NCBI GenBank assembly: GCA_903850425.1
Contig: CAINLR010000076.1
Coordinates: forward strand, 1 to 52,070
Reading direction: 5' to 3'
DNA from: an uncultured Verrucomicrobia subdivision 3 bacterium
GTDB taxonomy: Bacteria; Verrucomicrobiota; Verrucomicrobiia; Limisphaerales; UBA11358
DNA length: 52,070 bases
Shown here: positions 8,478 to 16,120 of the stretch, piece after piece
Layout of the letters: every line of letters begins with the position of its first letter
Position numbering within the stretch: the first letter of the stretch is position 1
The notes under the pieces: generated by a model
The model's input: the letters and a program-made list of their open reading frames with translations, nothing else
Told to the model about the DNA's origin: nothing
Database searches by the model: none
Made by a program: the position numbers and the translations under genes

Positions 8478-8834
8478 ATGCGCTTTCTGGCCAACGAGAA
8501 TTTTCCCGCTGCCAGCGTCCGGCTCCTGCGCCTGTCCGGCCATGAGGTTCTTTACGTCATTGAAGATTTTCCCAGCTTGGAAGACGAAGTCGTTTTACAG
8601 CGAGCGCATGACGAACAACGAGTGCTGCTCACTTTTGACCGCGATTATGGCGAACTGATTTTCAAACGCCGGCTGCCGGTCCCCTTGGGCGTCATCTTCT
8701 TGCGATTTGATCCAGCCACGCCGCTCGAACCCGCCGAGCGACTGCTGGAATTACTCGCCCTGCCAGACATGGAATGGGTTGGCCGGTTCACGGTGCTGAC
8801 GCGGGATCAAATCCGACAGCGTCGCCTGCCTTGA
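8478..8834 (+). CDS. DUF5615 PIN-like toxin
   Basis: The ATG at 8478 gives a 118-residue protein starting MRFLANENFP. It has the acidic residues expected of a PIN-like nuclease: E7 in the first strand, E33-D34 and the FPSLEDEVV helix, and LTFDRDYGEL in the centre. An upstream in-frame start at 8430 would overlap the antitoxin and is not needed to complete the fold. It is the toxin partner of the DUF433 protein. The predicted activity is metal-dependent RNA cleavage, by family analogy only. Confidence 0.85.
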   Translation: MRFLANENFPAASVRLLRLSGHEVLYVIEDFPSLEDEVVLQRAHDEQRVLLTFDRDYGELIFKRRLPVPLGVIFLRFDPATPLEPAERLLELLALPDMEWVGRFTVLTRDQIRQRRLP

Positions 8835-8881
8835 CCACTTTTAACTTTCCAAGCCCATCCTAAATCGAAAACCATTGACTG

Positions 8882-9769
8882 ATGAAATTCATCCGCGACA
8901 TCTTTTCCGAAAAAAAAGCCGCCGGCCAACCCGTCGTCTCCTTTGAATTCTTCCCGCCCAAGACCGACGAAGGCGACCGCACGCTCCTGGAAAAGCAGAT
9001 TCCCGCCCTGCTCGCGGCACGCCCGGACTTCTGCTCCGTCACCTACGGCGCCGGCGGCAGCACGCGAGAAAAGACGTTGATGATCGTGGATCGCATCCAG
9101 CGCGAACATCGCCTGCCCGCGCTGGCGCATCTCACCTGCGTCAACCACACCCGCGAAGAAGTCCGGGCGCTCTTGGAGAAAATCCGCGCCCTGGATTGTA
9201 AAAACATCCTGGCCTTGCGCGGCGATGCGCCCGGCGGTGGCGCATTCACACCCACGCCCGGCGGTTTTGAATTTTCCGCGCAACTTGTCGAGTTCATCCG
9301 CGCCCAAGGCGATTTTTCCATCGGCGTCGCCGGCTTTCCCGAAGGCCATATCGCCTGCCACCAAGGCAAACACGCGGACTGGCAACATCTGAAGGAAAAG
9401 GTGAATGCGGGAGCGGACTTCGTGGTCACCCAACTTTTTTTTGACAACGCCGACTATCTTGAATTCCGCGATTACGCCGTGAACCAGCTGGGCGTGAGCG
9501 TGCCGATTGTGCCCGGCGTCATTGCCATTTTGAGCGCGAGCCAAATCACCCGGTTCACGCAATTGTGCGGCTCAAAAATTCCGCCGGCACTCCGCGCCAG
9601 ACTGGATGCGCTCGCTGCGGACGATGAAGCGGCCATGAAGTTCGGCATTGAATACGCCACGCAGCAGTGCGAAGCGCTCCTCCGCGCTGGCGCCCCGGGA
9701 CTGCATTTTTACACGCTCAACAAAGCGCATTCGACGGTCGCGGTCCTGAAAAACCTCGGGCTGGCGTAA
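8882..9769 (+). CDS. metF: 5,10-methylenetetrahydrofolate reductase
   Basis: The 295-residue protein matches MetF over its full length (the E. coli enzyme is 296). Visible motifs include VSFEFFPPKTDEGDRTL at the first strand with the catalytic Glu, the SVTYGAGGSTR loop, NILALRGDAPGG, FPEGHIAC, and DFVVTQLFFDN. The enzyme reduces methylene-THF to methyl-THF with FAD in the cytoplasm, supplying methionine synthase. No methionine synthase gene is adjacent. The gene starts at the ATG at 8882, 47 bp after the toxin gene, and faces the GH36 gene convergently with no obvious hairpin between them. Confidence 0.96.
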   Translation: MKFIRDIFSEKKAAGQPVVSFEFFPPKTDEGDRTLLEKQIPALLAARPDFCSVTYGAGGSTREKTLMIVDRIQREHRLPALAHLTCVNHTREEVRALLEKIRALDCKNILALRGDAPGGGAFTPTPGGFEFSAQLVEFIRAQGDFSIGVAGFPEGHIACHQGKHADWQHLKEKVNAGADFVVTQLFFDNADYLEFRDYAVNQLGVSVPIVPGVIAILSASQITRFTQLCGSKIPPALRARLDALAADDEAAMKFGIEYATQQCEALLRAGAPGLHFYTLNKAHSTVAVLKNLGLA

Positions 9770-9850
9770 GGTCAAGCCGCCGTAGCCGCCGAGGAAACGA
9801 GGCGCAAACTGGTTTTGCCACGCCAGCACGCGAATCGAGAATGAGCCGGC

Positions 9851-11995
9851 TTAATTCGTCGTCGCGGTCAGCTCGACGACGCACGCTTCCAGCGCTTTGC
9901 CACAGGACGGTTTGAGGCCATCGCGCATCAGTTCTTCGCCAGTGAAAGTGCCGGCTTCCCGGGTCAGCGCGGCCCGTCCAGGCGCGGGATTGAGTTCGTG
10001 GACGGAATATTTTTTCGCCGGATCAAGCCCCTGTGGCATCACCGGCTTTCCTTCGCCATCCTTAAGTTGAAACGCAAAGATGGCGGCACGATTTCGGTCC
10101 GTTGAAACAAAGTTCAGCGCGCCACGGATGCCTTGATGCGGATTTTCCAGCCGGAACAAATCGCCCAACTGAGTGACGTCGCGGATTTTTTTGTAGGCGC
10201 TGATCGCGCCGGCGCAAATCGCCTTGTCCTCCGGCGACAGTTTCACCAGATCGAGATCCATGCCGAAGCGTGCGCTCATCGCCACGCAGCAGGCGAAGTG
10301 CATCGGGCGATGGCCCCAGTGCGTGACGTGGCTGGCCAGCGCCATCACGGGAAAGAAATAGGAATAGTCCCATTGCATCGCCACACGCACCGTCGGATCG
10401 GTGTTGTCGCTCGGCCAGAACTCGTGAAAATATTTCAGCGCACCGTAATCCGCGCGCCCACCGCCGCCGGAACAAAGCATCAACTCAATGTTCGGATACG
10501 TTTTCGCCGTGCGCTCCATCATCGCGTAGAGCGCGTTGACGTAATCAATCCACAAATGCGACTGTCGGTCCGGCGCGAGATAGGACGAGCCGGGCTGCGT
10601 GAGGTAGCGGTTGCAATCCCACTTCACATAGCTCATGCCGGGCACGCCCAGCGTGTTGGTGATGATGCTCCACTCAAATTCCTGCACGGCGGGGCGCGTA
10701 AGATCGAGCACGAGCTGGTTGCGCTGCAACTCCACTTTGCGCTGGGGCTGCACGATGGCCCAGTCCGGGTGCTGCTCGAACAATTCGCTTTTCGGATTCA
10801 CCATTTCGGGTTCGATCCAGATACCGAATTTCACGCCGCGCTTGATGGCTTGGGCGGCGAGCGGAGCAAGACCGTCCGGCAGCCGCGCGCGGTTGGGCTG
10901 CCAGTCGCCGAGGCCGGCGTTGTCATTGGTGCGCGGGTATTTGTTGCCGAACCAGCCGTCGTCGAGGAGAAAAATTTCCGTGCCGATTTCCTTGGCCGGC
11001 GCAAACAGCCCGGCAATGCGGTTGAAATCGAAGTTGAAAAAAGTTGCCTCCCAGTTGTTCAGCAGCACTGTGCGCGGCTCGTGGCCGGCGCGGAGGCCGT
11101 GATCGCGCGCCCAGGCGTGCAGCTTGCGGCTCATGTCGCCGAGGCCGTTCGCGCTCCACGTCCAGATCATCACCGGCGTGGTGAAGGTCTCGCCCGGCGC
11201 AAGATGATACGCGGACGCAAACGGATTCACGCCGCAGAGCGCGCGGACGTGATCGCCAAAATGATCAAAGGCGCATTGAAAACTGCCGGACCAGGCGAGC
11301 GAACCCGCGAGCACGCGACCTGAATTTTCCTGCGGCTCGCCGTCGAGCGAGAGAATGAAATTGGGATTGCCGAACTGATGCGCACGGACGCCGGTCTTGG
11401 AATCCAGCACCTTCGTTCCCGGTGTCAGCAGCTCCGTCGTCGGGTTCATCTCCTTCGCCCAATCGCCGGAAAAATGGCGGAGATAGAGATTGTGTGGCGG
11501 CAGCAGCAGCGAGGTCGAAGCCATGCGTTCCAGCGTGACCGCGCCGGATTCGTGATGCTGGATTTCCGTCCATTGTTCGATCACATCCCGTTCACGATCC
11601 GTGCGGAAGCAGAGCGTGACTTCGAAGGGATACGCCGGATCGCGCAGCAAAACGCGGGTCAGCTCGCGTCCATCGGCTTCATTGGTGCGGATCAGGCTGA
11701 CATATTGCAACGTCGTGGACGTGTTGCCATCGGCATGGACCGCCTGCAACGCGGGTTCCCAGAAATAGCCGTCGCCCGCCTGCGGATACGCTTCGTCCGC
11801 GCGCTGGGATTTTGCTTTGTCGTCGGCCCCAATGGCCCGCTGATACAGCCGTCCGTCCGCGCCCACCTGGAACGCGAGCGAAAAGTGCGCGGTTTGGAGC
11901 GTGAAACTTGGGCGCAGCGTGGCGGCGGGTTGCGCGTTGAGCAACAAAGCTAAACCCGTGAAGCTGGCCAGCAGCAAAATGCGAAAAGATTTCAT
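9851..11995 (-). CDS. Secreted GH36 alpha-galactosidase
   Basis: The ATG at 11995 is chosen over an upstream start because it opens directly on a signal peptide (MKSFRILLLASFTGLALLLNA), giving 714 residues. The N-terminal beta-supersandwich domain of GH36 is followed by the (beta/alpha)8 barrel. The barrel has ILLDDGWFGNKYP, the nucleophile Asp in YVKWDCNR at about residue 459, and the acid/base Asp in FWPSDNTDP at about 530. It should hydrolyse alpha-galactosides such as raffinose or galactomannan side chains in the periplasm. No sugar transporter or other glycosidase is beside it. The gene is transcribed divergently from prfC, across a repeat-filled gap. Confidence 0.92.
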   Translation of the reverse strand: MKSFRILLLASFTGLALLLNAQPAATLRPSFTLQTAHFSLAFQVGADGRLYQRAIGADDKAKSQRADEAYPQAGDGYFWEPALQAVHADGNTSTTLQYVSLIRTNEADGRELTRVLLRDPAYPFEVTLCFRTDRERDVIEQWTEIQHHESGAVTLERMASTSLLLPPHNLYLRHFSGDWAKEMNPTTELLTPGTKVLDSKTGVRAHQFGNPNFILSLDGEPQENSGRVLAGSLAWSGSFQCAFDHFGDHVRALCGVNPFASAYHLAPGETFTTPVMIWTWSANGLGDMSRKLHAWARDHGLRAGHEPRTVLLNNWEATFFNFDFNRIAGLFAPAKEIGTEIFLLDDGWFGNKYPRTNDNAGLGDWQPNRARLPDGLAPLAAQAIKRGVKFGIWIEPEMVNPKSELFEQHPDWAIVQPQRKVELQRNQLVLDLTRPAVQEFEWSIITNTLGVPGMSYVKWDCNRYLTQPGSSYLAPDRQSHLWIDYVNALYAMMERTAKTYPNIELMLCSGGGGRADYGALKYFHEFWPSDNTDPTVRVAMQWDYSYFFPVMALASHVTHWGHRPMHFACCVAMSARFGMDLDLVKLSPEDKAICAGAISAYKKIRDVTQLGDLFRLENPHQGIRGALNFVSTDRNRAAIFAFQLKDGEGKPVMPQGLDPAKKYSVHELNPAPGRAALTREAGTFTGEELMRDGLKPSCGKALEACVVELTATTN

Positions 11996-12429
11996 GGTGG
12001 CGTTGATTCTGATTTTCCACGGGGCGTTAAACAAGTTTTGATTTTCAGCGCCAACCAACTCGGCGCACCGTGATACTGCCCGGAGACGCTGCCAAATCGA
12101 AGCGCGGCGGTGCCGTCCTTGACCAGTCGCCGCAGCTTAAAATGCGCGGCGGCGGCTTGATTTCTGGCGAGCTCTCATTAGCACCGGGCTTCAGCCCGGT
12201 CGGACCTGACGTCGCGTCGCCCAGCCGTTTCAACGGCTTGGTGGCCGCAGGTGGGAAAACGGTTGAAACCGTTTCTGTTCTCTCCCTGCCCGATGCACCT
12301 GGCTGAAGCCGGGTGCTAATGGGAGAAGAAACTGTCGGCACCAACAAAGGAAGCCACTTCAAAAAGCCGCCGCGCTACATTTCCCGGCTTGTGACCTTGC
12401 GTTTTTCTGTTATTTTCTGCGGCTCATTT
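11996..12429. other. Repeat-filled divergent intergenic region
   Basis: The region between the GH36 gene and prfC has no gene I can support. Its centre (12174-12322) is a compound palindromic repeat described separately. An in-frame ATG for prfC at 12313 lies inside that repeat and is not used as the start. Confidence 0.6.
12174..12322. repeat. Compound palindromic repeat (CACCGGGCTTCAGCC / GTTGAAACC types)
   Basis: The outer arms CATTAGCACCGGGCTTCAGCC (12176-12196, 21 bp) and its complement at 12301-12321 match with one mismatch. Between them lie a second inverted unit, AGCCGTTTCAACGGCTT at about 12233-12239 onward, and AACGGTTGAAACCGTTT at about 12258-12274. The element is therefore a nested set of two repeat types. 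Confidence 0.8.
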
Positions 12430-14031
12430 GTGGATATAGCCAAAGAAATCCAGCGGCGGCGCACGTTCGCCATCATTTCGCATCCGGACGCGGGTAAAAC
12501 CACGTTGACGGAAAAGCTGCTGCTTTACGGCGGCGCGGTGCAACTTGCCGGCTCGGTGACCGCTCGCAAAAATCAACGCGCCACCACCTCCGACTGGATG
12601 GAGCTGGAAAAAAAGCGTGGCATCTCCATCAGCTCGACGGTGCTGCAATTTGATTACGACGGCTATCGCCTCAACCTGCTTGACACACCAGGTCACAAAG
12701 ATTTTTCCGAAGACACTTATCGCGTGCTCACGGCTGTGGACGCGGTGGTCATGGTGATTGATTCCGCGAAAGGCATCGAGCCGCAGACGCGCAAACTGTT
12801 TGAAGTCTGCCGTCAGCGTGGCGTGCCGATCTTCACGTTCATGAACAAGTGCGATCGGCCGATGAAGAATCCATTGGAGCTGATTGATGAACTTGAACGC
12901 GTGCTCGGCATCGGCGCGTTCCCGGTGAACTGGCCGATCGGCAATGGCCCGGAATTTCAAGGCATCTACGACCGGCAGACGAAAACGATGCATACGTTCG
13001 AGCGCGTCGTGGGCGGCAAACATCGCGCGCCGGTCATCGTCGGCGGACTGCACGATCCGGCGGTGCGCGGCAATCTCAGCGACGCGGAATTCAGCAAGAC
13101 GCTGGAAGAATTGGAAATGCTCGAACACGCCGGGAATGACTTTGACGAAGCTTCTGTGCTCGCGGGTAAGACGACGCCGGTGTTTTTCGGCAGCGGCGTG
13201 AATAATTTCGGCGTGCAACTCTTACTCGACGGTTTTCTAAAACATTCGCCCGCGCCGAAATCGCGCGTGATGGGCGGCATTGAGATCGCGCCGGAGAACC
13301 CGGAGTTTTCCGGTTTTATCTTTAAGATTCAGGCAAACATGGATCCGCGCCATCGCGACCGCATCGCGTTCATCCGCGTCTGCTCCGGCAAGTTTGATCG
13401 CGATATGACGGTGCATCATTCGCGCTCCGAGAAAAAGGTTCGCCTGTCCAGTTCGCACAAACTGTTCGGCAACGAGCGCGAGACGGTGGACGAAGCCTAT
13501 CCCGGCGACGTCATCGGCCTCGTCGGCCATGATAGCTTTGGCATTGGCGACACGCTGACGACCGATCCCAAAATTCTCTACAAAGAAATCCCGCGCTTCA
13601 CGCCGGAAGCGTTTTCGTATCTGCACAATCCGAACACGGGGAAATACAAACAGTTTCGCCAAGGCTTGGATCAGCTTTTGCAAGAGGGCGTCATCCAGGC
13701 GTTGTATCTGCGCAACTCGTCCATCAAGACGCCGTTGCTCGCCGCCGTCGGCCCGTTGCAATTTGAGGTCGTGCAGTTCCGGCTCGAAAGCGAATACGGC
13801 GCGGAATCGCGCCTCGAAGCCGCGCCTTGGAGCGTCGTTCGCTGGCTGCCCACCGACATCACCGAAGACGCACTGGATTCGCTGTCGCTGCCCACCGGCG
13901 CGAAGCTTGCCTACGACCTCGGCAAAAATGCCGTCGTGCTTTTCCAAAACGAGTGGTCGGCGAATTATTTCGGCGAGACGAATAAGAACACGCCGCTTTC
14001 CTCCTTACCCGTGCAAACGGCCAGGGAATAA
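12430..14031 (+). CDS. prfC: Peptide chain release factor 3
   Basis: With a GTG start at 12430 the product is 533 residues, close to E. coli RF3 (529). It begins VDIAKEIQRRRTFAIISHPD. The GTPase motifs are complete: the P-loop HPDAGKTT, a TTSDWMELEKKRGISI switch I, DTPGHKDF, and NKCDR. RF3 removes RF1 and RF2 from the ribosome after termination. An upstream ATG at 12313 would add 39 residues encoded by repeat DNA and is rejected. The neighbour, an ABC-F protein, also acts on ribosomes by family, but a repeat separates the two genes. Confidence 0.95.
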   Translation: MDIAKEIQRRRTFAIISHPDAGKTTLTEKLLLYGGAVQLAGSVTARKNQRATTSDWMELEKKRGISISSTVLQFDYDGYRLNLLDTPGHKDFSEDTYRVLTAVDAVVMVIDSAKGIEPQTRKLFEVCRQRGVPIFTFMNKCDRPMKNPLELIDELERVLGIGAFPVNWPIGNGPEFQGIYDRQTKTMHTFERVVGGKHRAPVIVGGLHDPAVRGNLSDAEFSKTLEELEMLEHAGNDFDEASVLAGKTTPVFFGSGVNNFGVQLLLDGFLKHSPAPKSRVMGGIEIAPENPEFSGFIFKIQANMDPRHRDRIAFIRVCSGKFDRDMTVHHSRSEKKVRLSSSHKLFGNERETVDEAYPGDVIGLVGHDSFGIGDTLTTDPKILYKEIPRFTPEAFSYLHNPNTGKYKQFRQGLDQLLQEGVIQALYLRNSSIKTPLLAAVGPLQFEVVQFRLESEYGAESRLEAAPWSVVRWLPTDITEDALDSLSLPTGAKLAYDLGKNAVVLFQNEWSANYFGETNKNTPLSSLPVQTARE

Positions 14032-14186
14032 ACCACGGATGGACACCGACAAACACGGATTCCGGTGCGCGGCTGTGGTTGAAGACCCAGCCGCAGCGCG
14101 TGCGCAAATACTGCGGCTGGTGCTGCGCACCCAGCCGCGCTCCAATGAAATTTTTCATCCGTGTCCATCGGTGTCCATCCGTGGTT
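14032..14186. repeat. Palindromic repeat of the ACCACGGATGGACACCG type
   Basis: The left arm (14032-14060) starts immediately after the prfC stop and pairs with 14157-14185 with few mismatches. An inner hairpin, GCGGCTGG to CCCAGCCGC, lies between. The right arm ends nine bases before the ATG of the ABC-F gene, so the whole intergenic region is repeat. The same unit occurs as a single arm at 3937-3970. Confidence 0.8.
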
Positions 14187-14194
14187 AATTAAAT

Positions 14195-16120
14195 ATGCCC
14201 ACCATCCTCTCCGCCTCCGAAATCACCGTTCGCTACGGCGATCGCGCCATCCTTGATAATACCACGCTCGGGATCCAGGAAGGCGAACGCCTCGGCTTGG
14301 TCGGCCGCAACGGCGCGGGCAAGACCACTTTTTTGCGCATTCTCGCCGGCCTGCAAAATCCTGATACGGGTGAAGTGGCGCGGCAAAAAGATCTCGTCGT
14401 CAGTTACCTGCCGCAGGATTTCATGCTCGATGCGAATAAGAACGTGATCGAAAACATTCGCGACGGCGCGAAGCCGGTTTTGGATTTGATCGCCGAATTT
14501 GAATCGCTGCCGCACGACTCGAAACGCCACGCCGATCTGGAGCATCACATCCAGGTGCTTGAAGGCTGGACGCTGGATCAGCGCATCGAAATCGCGATGG
14601 CGCACCTGAATTGCCCTGCTGCCGAGCGCAGCATCGATACGCTTTCCGGCGGTGAAAAGCGTCGTGTCGCGATGGCGCGCGCGATTGTTTCCAGTCCCGA
14701 TTTTCTGATTCTCGACGAGCCGACCAACCATCTCGATCCGGAATCCATCGAGTGGCTGGCGGAGTTTCTTGAAGACTTTCACGGCACGTTTCTCGTCGTG
14801 ACGCATGACCGCTATTTTCTCGATCGTGTGGTGAAGCGCATGATCGAGTTGTCCGACGGGAAATTTTTCTCGCACGACGGCAACTACACGGAATATCTGC
14901 TCGCCAAAGCCGAACGCCAGGAGGCCGACGCCACCGTTGAGCACAAGCGCCAGATGTTTCTGAAAAAGGAACTCGCCTGGGTGCGCCAGGGTCCGCGCGC
15001 GCAACGCAGCAAGCAGAAAGATCGCTTTGAGCGCTATTATGACACCGCCGCGCAGTCCGGTCCGGTGATCGAGGAAGATGTGGAACTCGTCATCCCGCCG
15101 CCGCCGCAGCTCGGCAATCGCACGGTGGATGTCACGGGTTTGGGCATGACCATCGGCGGGAAGAAATTATTTTCCAACTTTACTTACAGCTTCGCGAACG
15201 GCCAGCGCATCGGCGTCTGCGGACGGAATGGCCTCGGCAAAACGACGATGCTCAAGGCGATCATCGGCCAGTTACCCGCGACCGAAGGCCTGGTGAAAAC
15301 CGGCCAGCTCACGAAATTCAATTACGTGGACCAGGGCCGGCTCCAGTTGAACGAAGACCGCACCGTGCTCGACGAAGTTGCCGACGGCTCGGAGTTTGTC
15401 ATTTGGGGCGACACGAAAATTTCCGTGCGCTCGTATCTCAAGCGCTTCTTGTTTTCCGACGACCGCATCCTAACGCTCGTCAAAAAACTGAGCGGCGGCG
15501 AACGCAGTCGGCTCTTGCTCGCGCGCATTTTGAAAAGCGGCGGCAACTTCCTGATTCTCGACGAACCGACGAACGATCTGGATCTGCCGACCTTGCGCGT
15601 GCTGGAAGAGGCGTTGATCGCTTTTCCCGGCGTCGTGCTCGTCGTGAGCCATGACCGCTATTTTTTAAACCGCGTCTGCACGGACATTCTCGCATTTGAA
15701 GGTGACGGCAAGATTCATCACAGCGTCGGCGACTACGATTATTATCTGGAGAAAAAGAAGAAGGCGGAAGTAGCGGCGGCTCGGCAGAGCGCCGCCATTC
15801 TTGCCACAAACAAAGCCGAAAAATCGGCGGCACTCTCCCGAGATGCCGCTACGAAACCAGCGAAGGCGCGCAAACTTTCCTTCAAAGAAACCCGCGAGTT
15901 GGAGGGCATCGAGGAACATATTCGCACCGTGGAAGCCGACGTGGCGCGCATCGAAAGCCTGTTCGCCGACCCGGGATTTTTCCGCAAACACGCGGCGCAA
16001 GTGAACCAGCTTACTTCTGAACTCGACGCGGCGAAGGCGAATGTCCCGAAGCTTTACGCGCGCTGGGAAGAACTCGAAGCCATCAAGTCTGCGAGCGAAA
16101 CAAAATCGCCGGCGGCGTGA
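14195..16120 (+). CDS. ABC-F family ATP-binding protein
   Basis: The 641-residue protein has two ABC cassettes and no membrane segment. The first has Walker A GRNGAGKT at 37-44, signature LSGGEKRR near 151, and Walker B LILDEPTNHLD near 170. The second has GRNGLGKTT near 345, LSGGERSR near 430, and LILDEPTNDLD near 450. The inter-domain linker is charged, and a C-terminal coiled coil (about 565-640) resembles that of Uup. ABC-F proteins act on the ribosome rather than in transport. A palindromic repeat is embedded in frame just before the coiled coil. The 3' end overlaps the convergent gene by 67 bp. Confidence 0.92.
   Translation: MPTILSASEITVRYGDRAILDNTTLGIQEGERLGLVGRNGAGKTTFLRILAGLQNPDTGEVARQKDLVVSYLPQDFMLDANKNVIENIRDGAKPVLDLIAEFESLPHDSKRHADLEHHIQVLEGWTLDQRIEIAMAHLNCPAAERSIDTLSGGEKRRVAMARAIVSSPDFLILDEPTNHLDPESIEWLAEFLEDFHGTFLVVTHDRYFLDRVVKRMIELSDGKFFSHDGNYTEYLLAKAERQEADATVEHKRQMFLKKELAWVRQGPRAQRSKQKDRFERYYDTAAQSGPVIEEDVELVIPPPPQLGNRTVDVTGLGMTIGGKKLFSNFTYSFANGQRIGVCGRNGLGKTTMLKAIIGQLPATEGLVKTGQLTKFNYVDQGRLQLNEDRTVLDEVADGSEFVIWGDTKISVRSYLKRFLFSDDRILTLVKKLSGGERSRLLLARILKSGGNFLILDEPTNDLDLPTLRVLEEALIAFPGVVLVVSHDRYFLNRVCTDILAFEGDGKIHHSVGDYDYYLEKKKKAEVAAARQSAAILATNKAEKSAALSRDAATKPAKARKLSFKETRELEGIEEHIRTVEADVARIESLFADPGFFRKHAAQVNQLTSELDAAKANVPKLYARWEELEAIKSASETKSPAA
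15770..15852. repeat. Palindromic repeat inside the ABC-F gene
   Basis: GTAGCGGCGGCTCGGCAGAG continuing to 15796 forms the left arm (27 bp). The complement of 15826-15852 matches it with four mismatches. The element is translated in frame as the Ala-rich stretch VAAARQSAAI through SAALSRDAATKP, between the second ABC domain and the coiled coil. Confidence 0.7.

Noticed and set aside
10133-11323. Long open frame antisense to the alpha-galactosidase gene
   Set aside because: It is a GC-driven shadow of the GH36 gene: no ribosome site, Arg- and His-rich translation and no family. The same holds for several long antisense frames (for example 5755-6774, 24409-25203 and 30263-31327).
12313-12429. 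Upstream ATG as start of prfC
   Set aside because: The extra 39 residues are translated from a dispersed repeat and have no counterpart in RF3.
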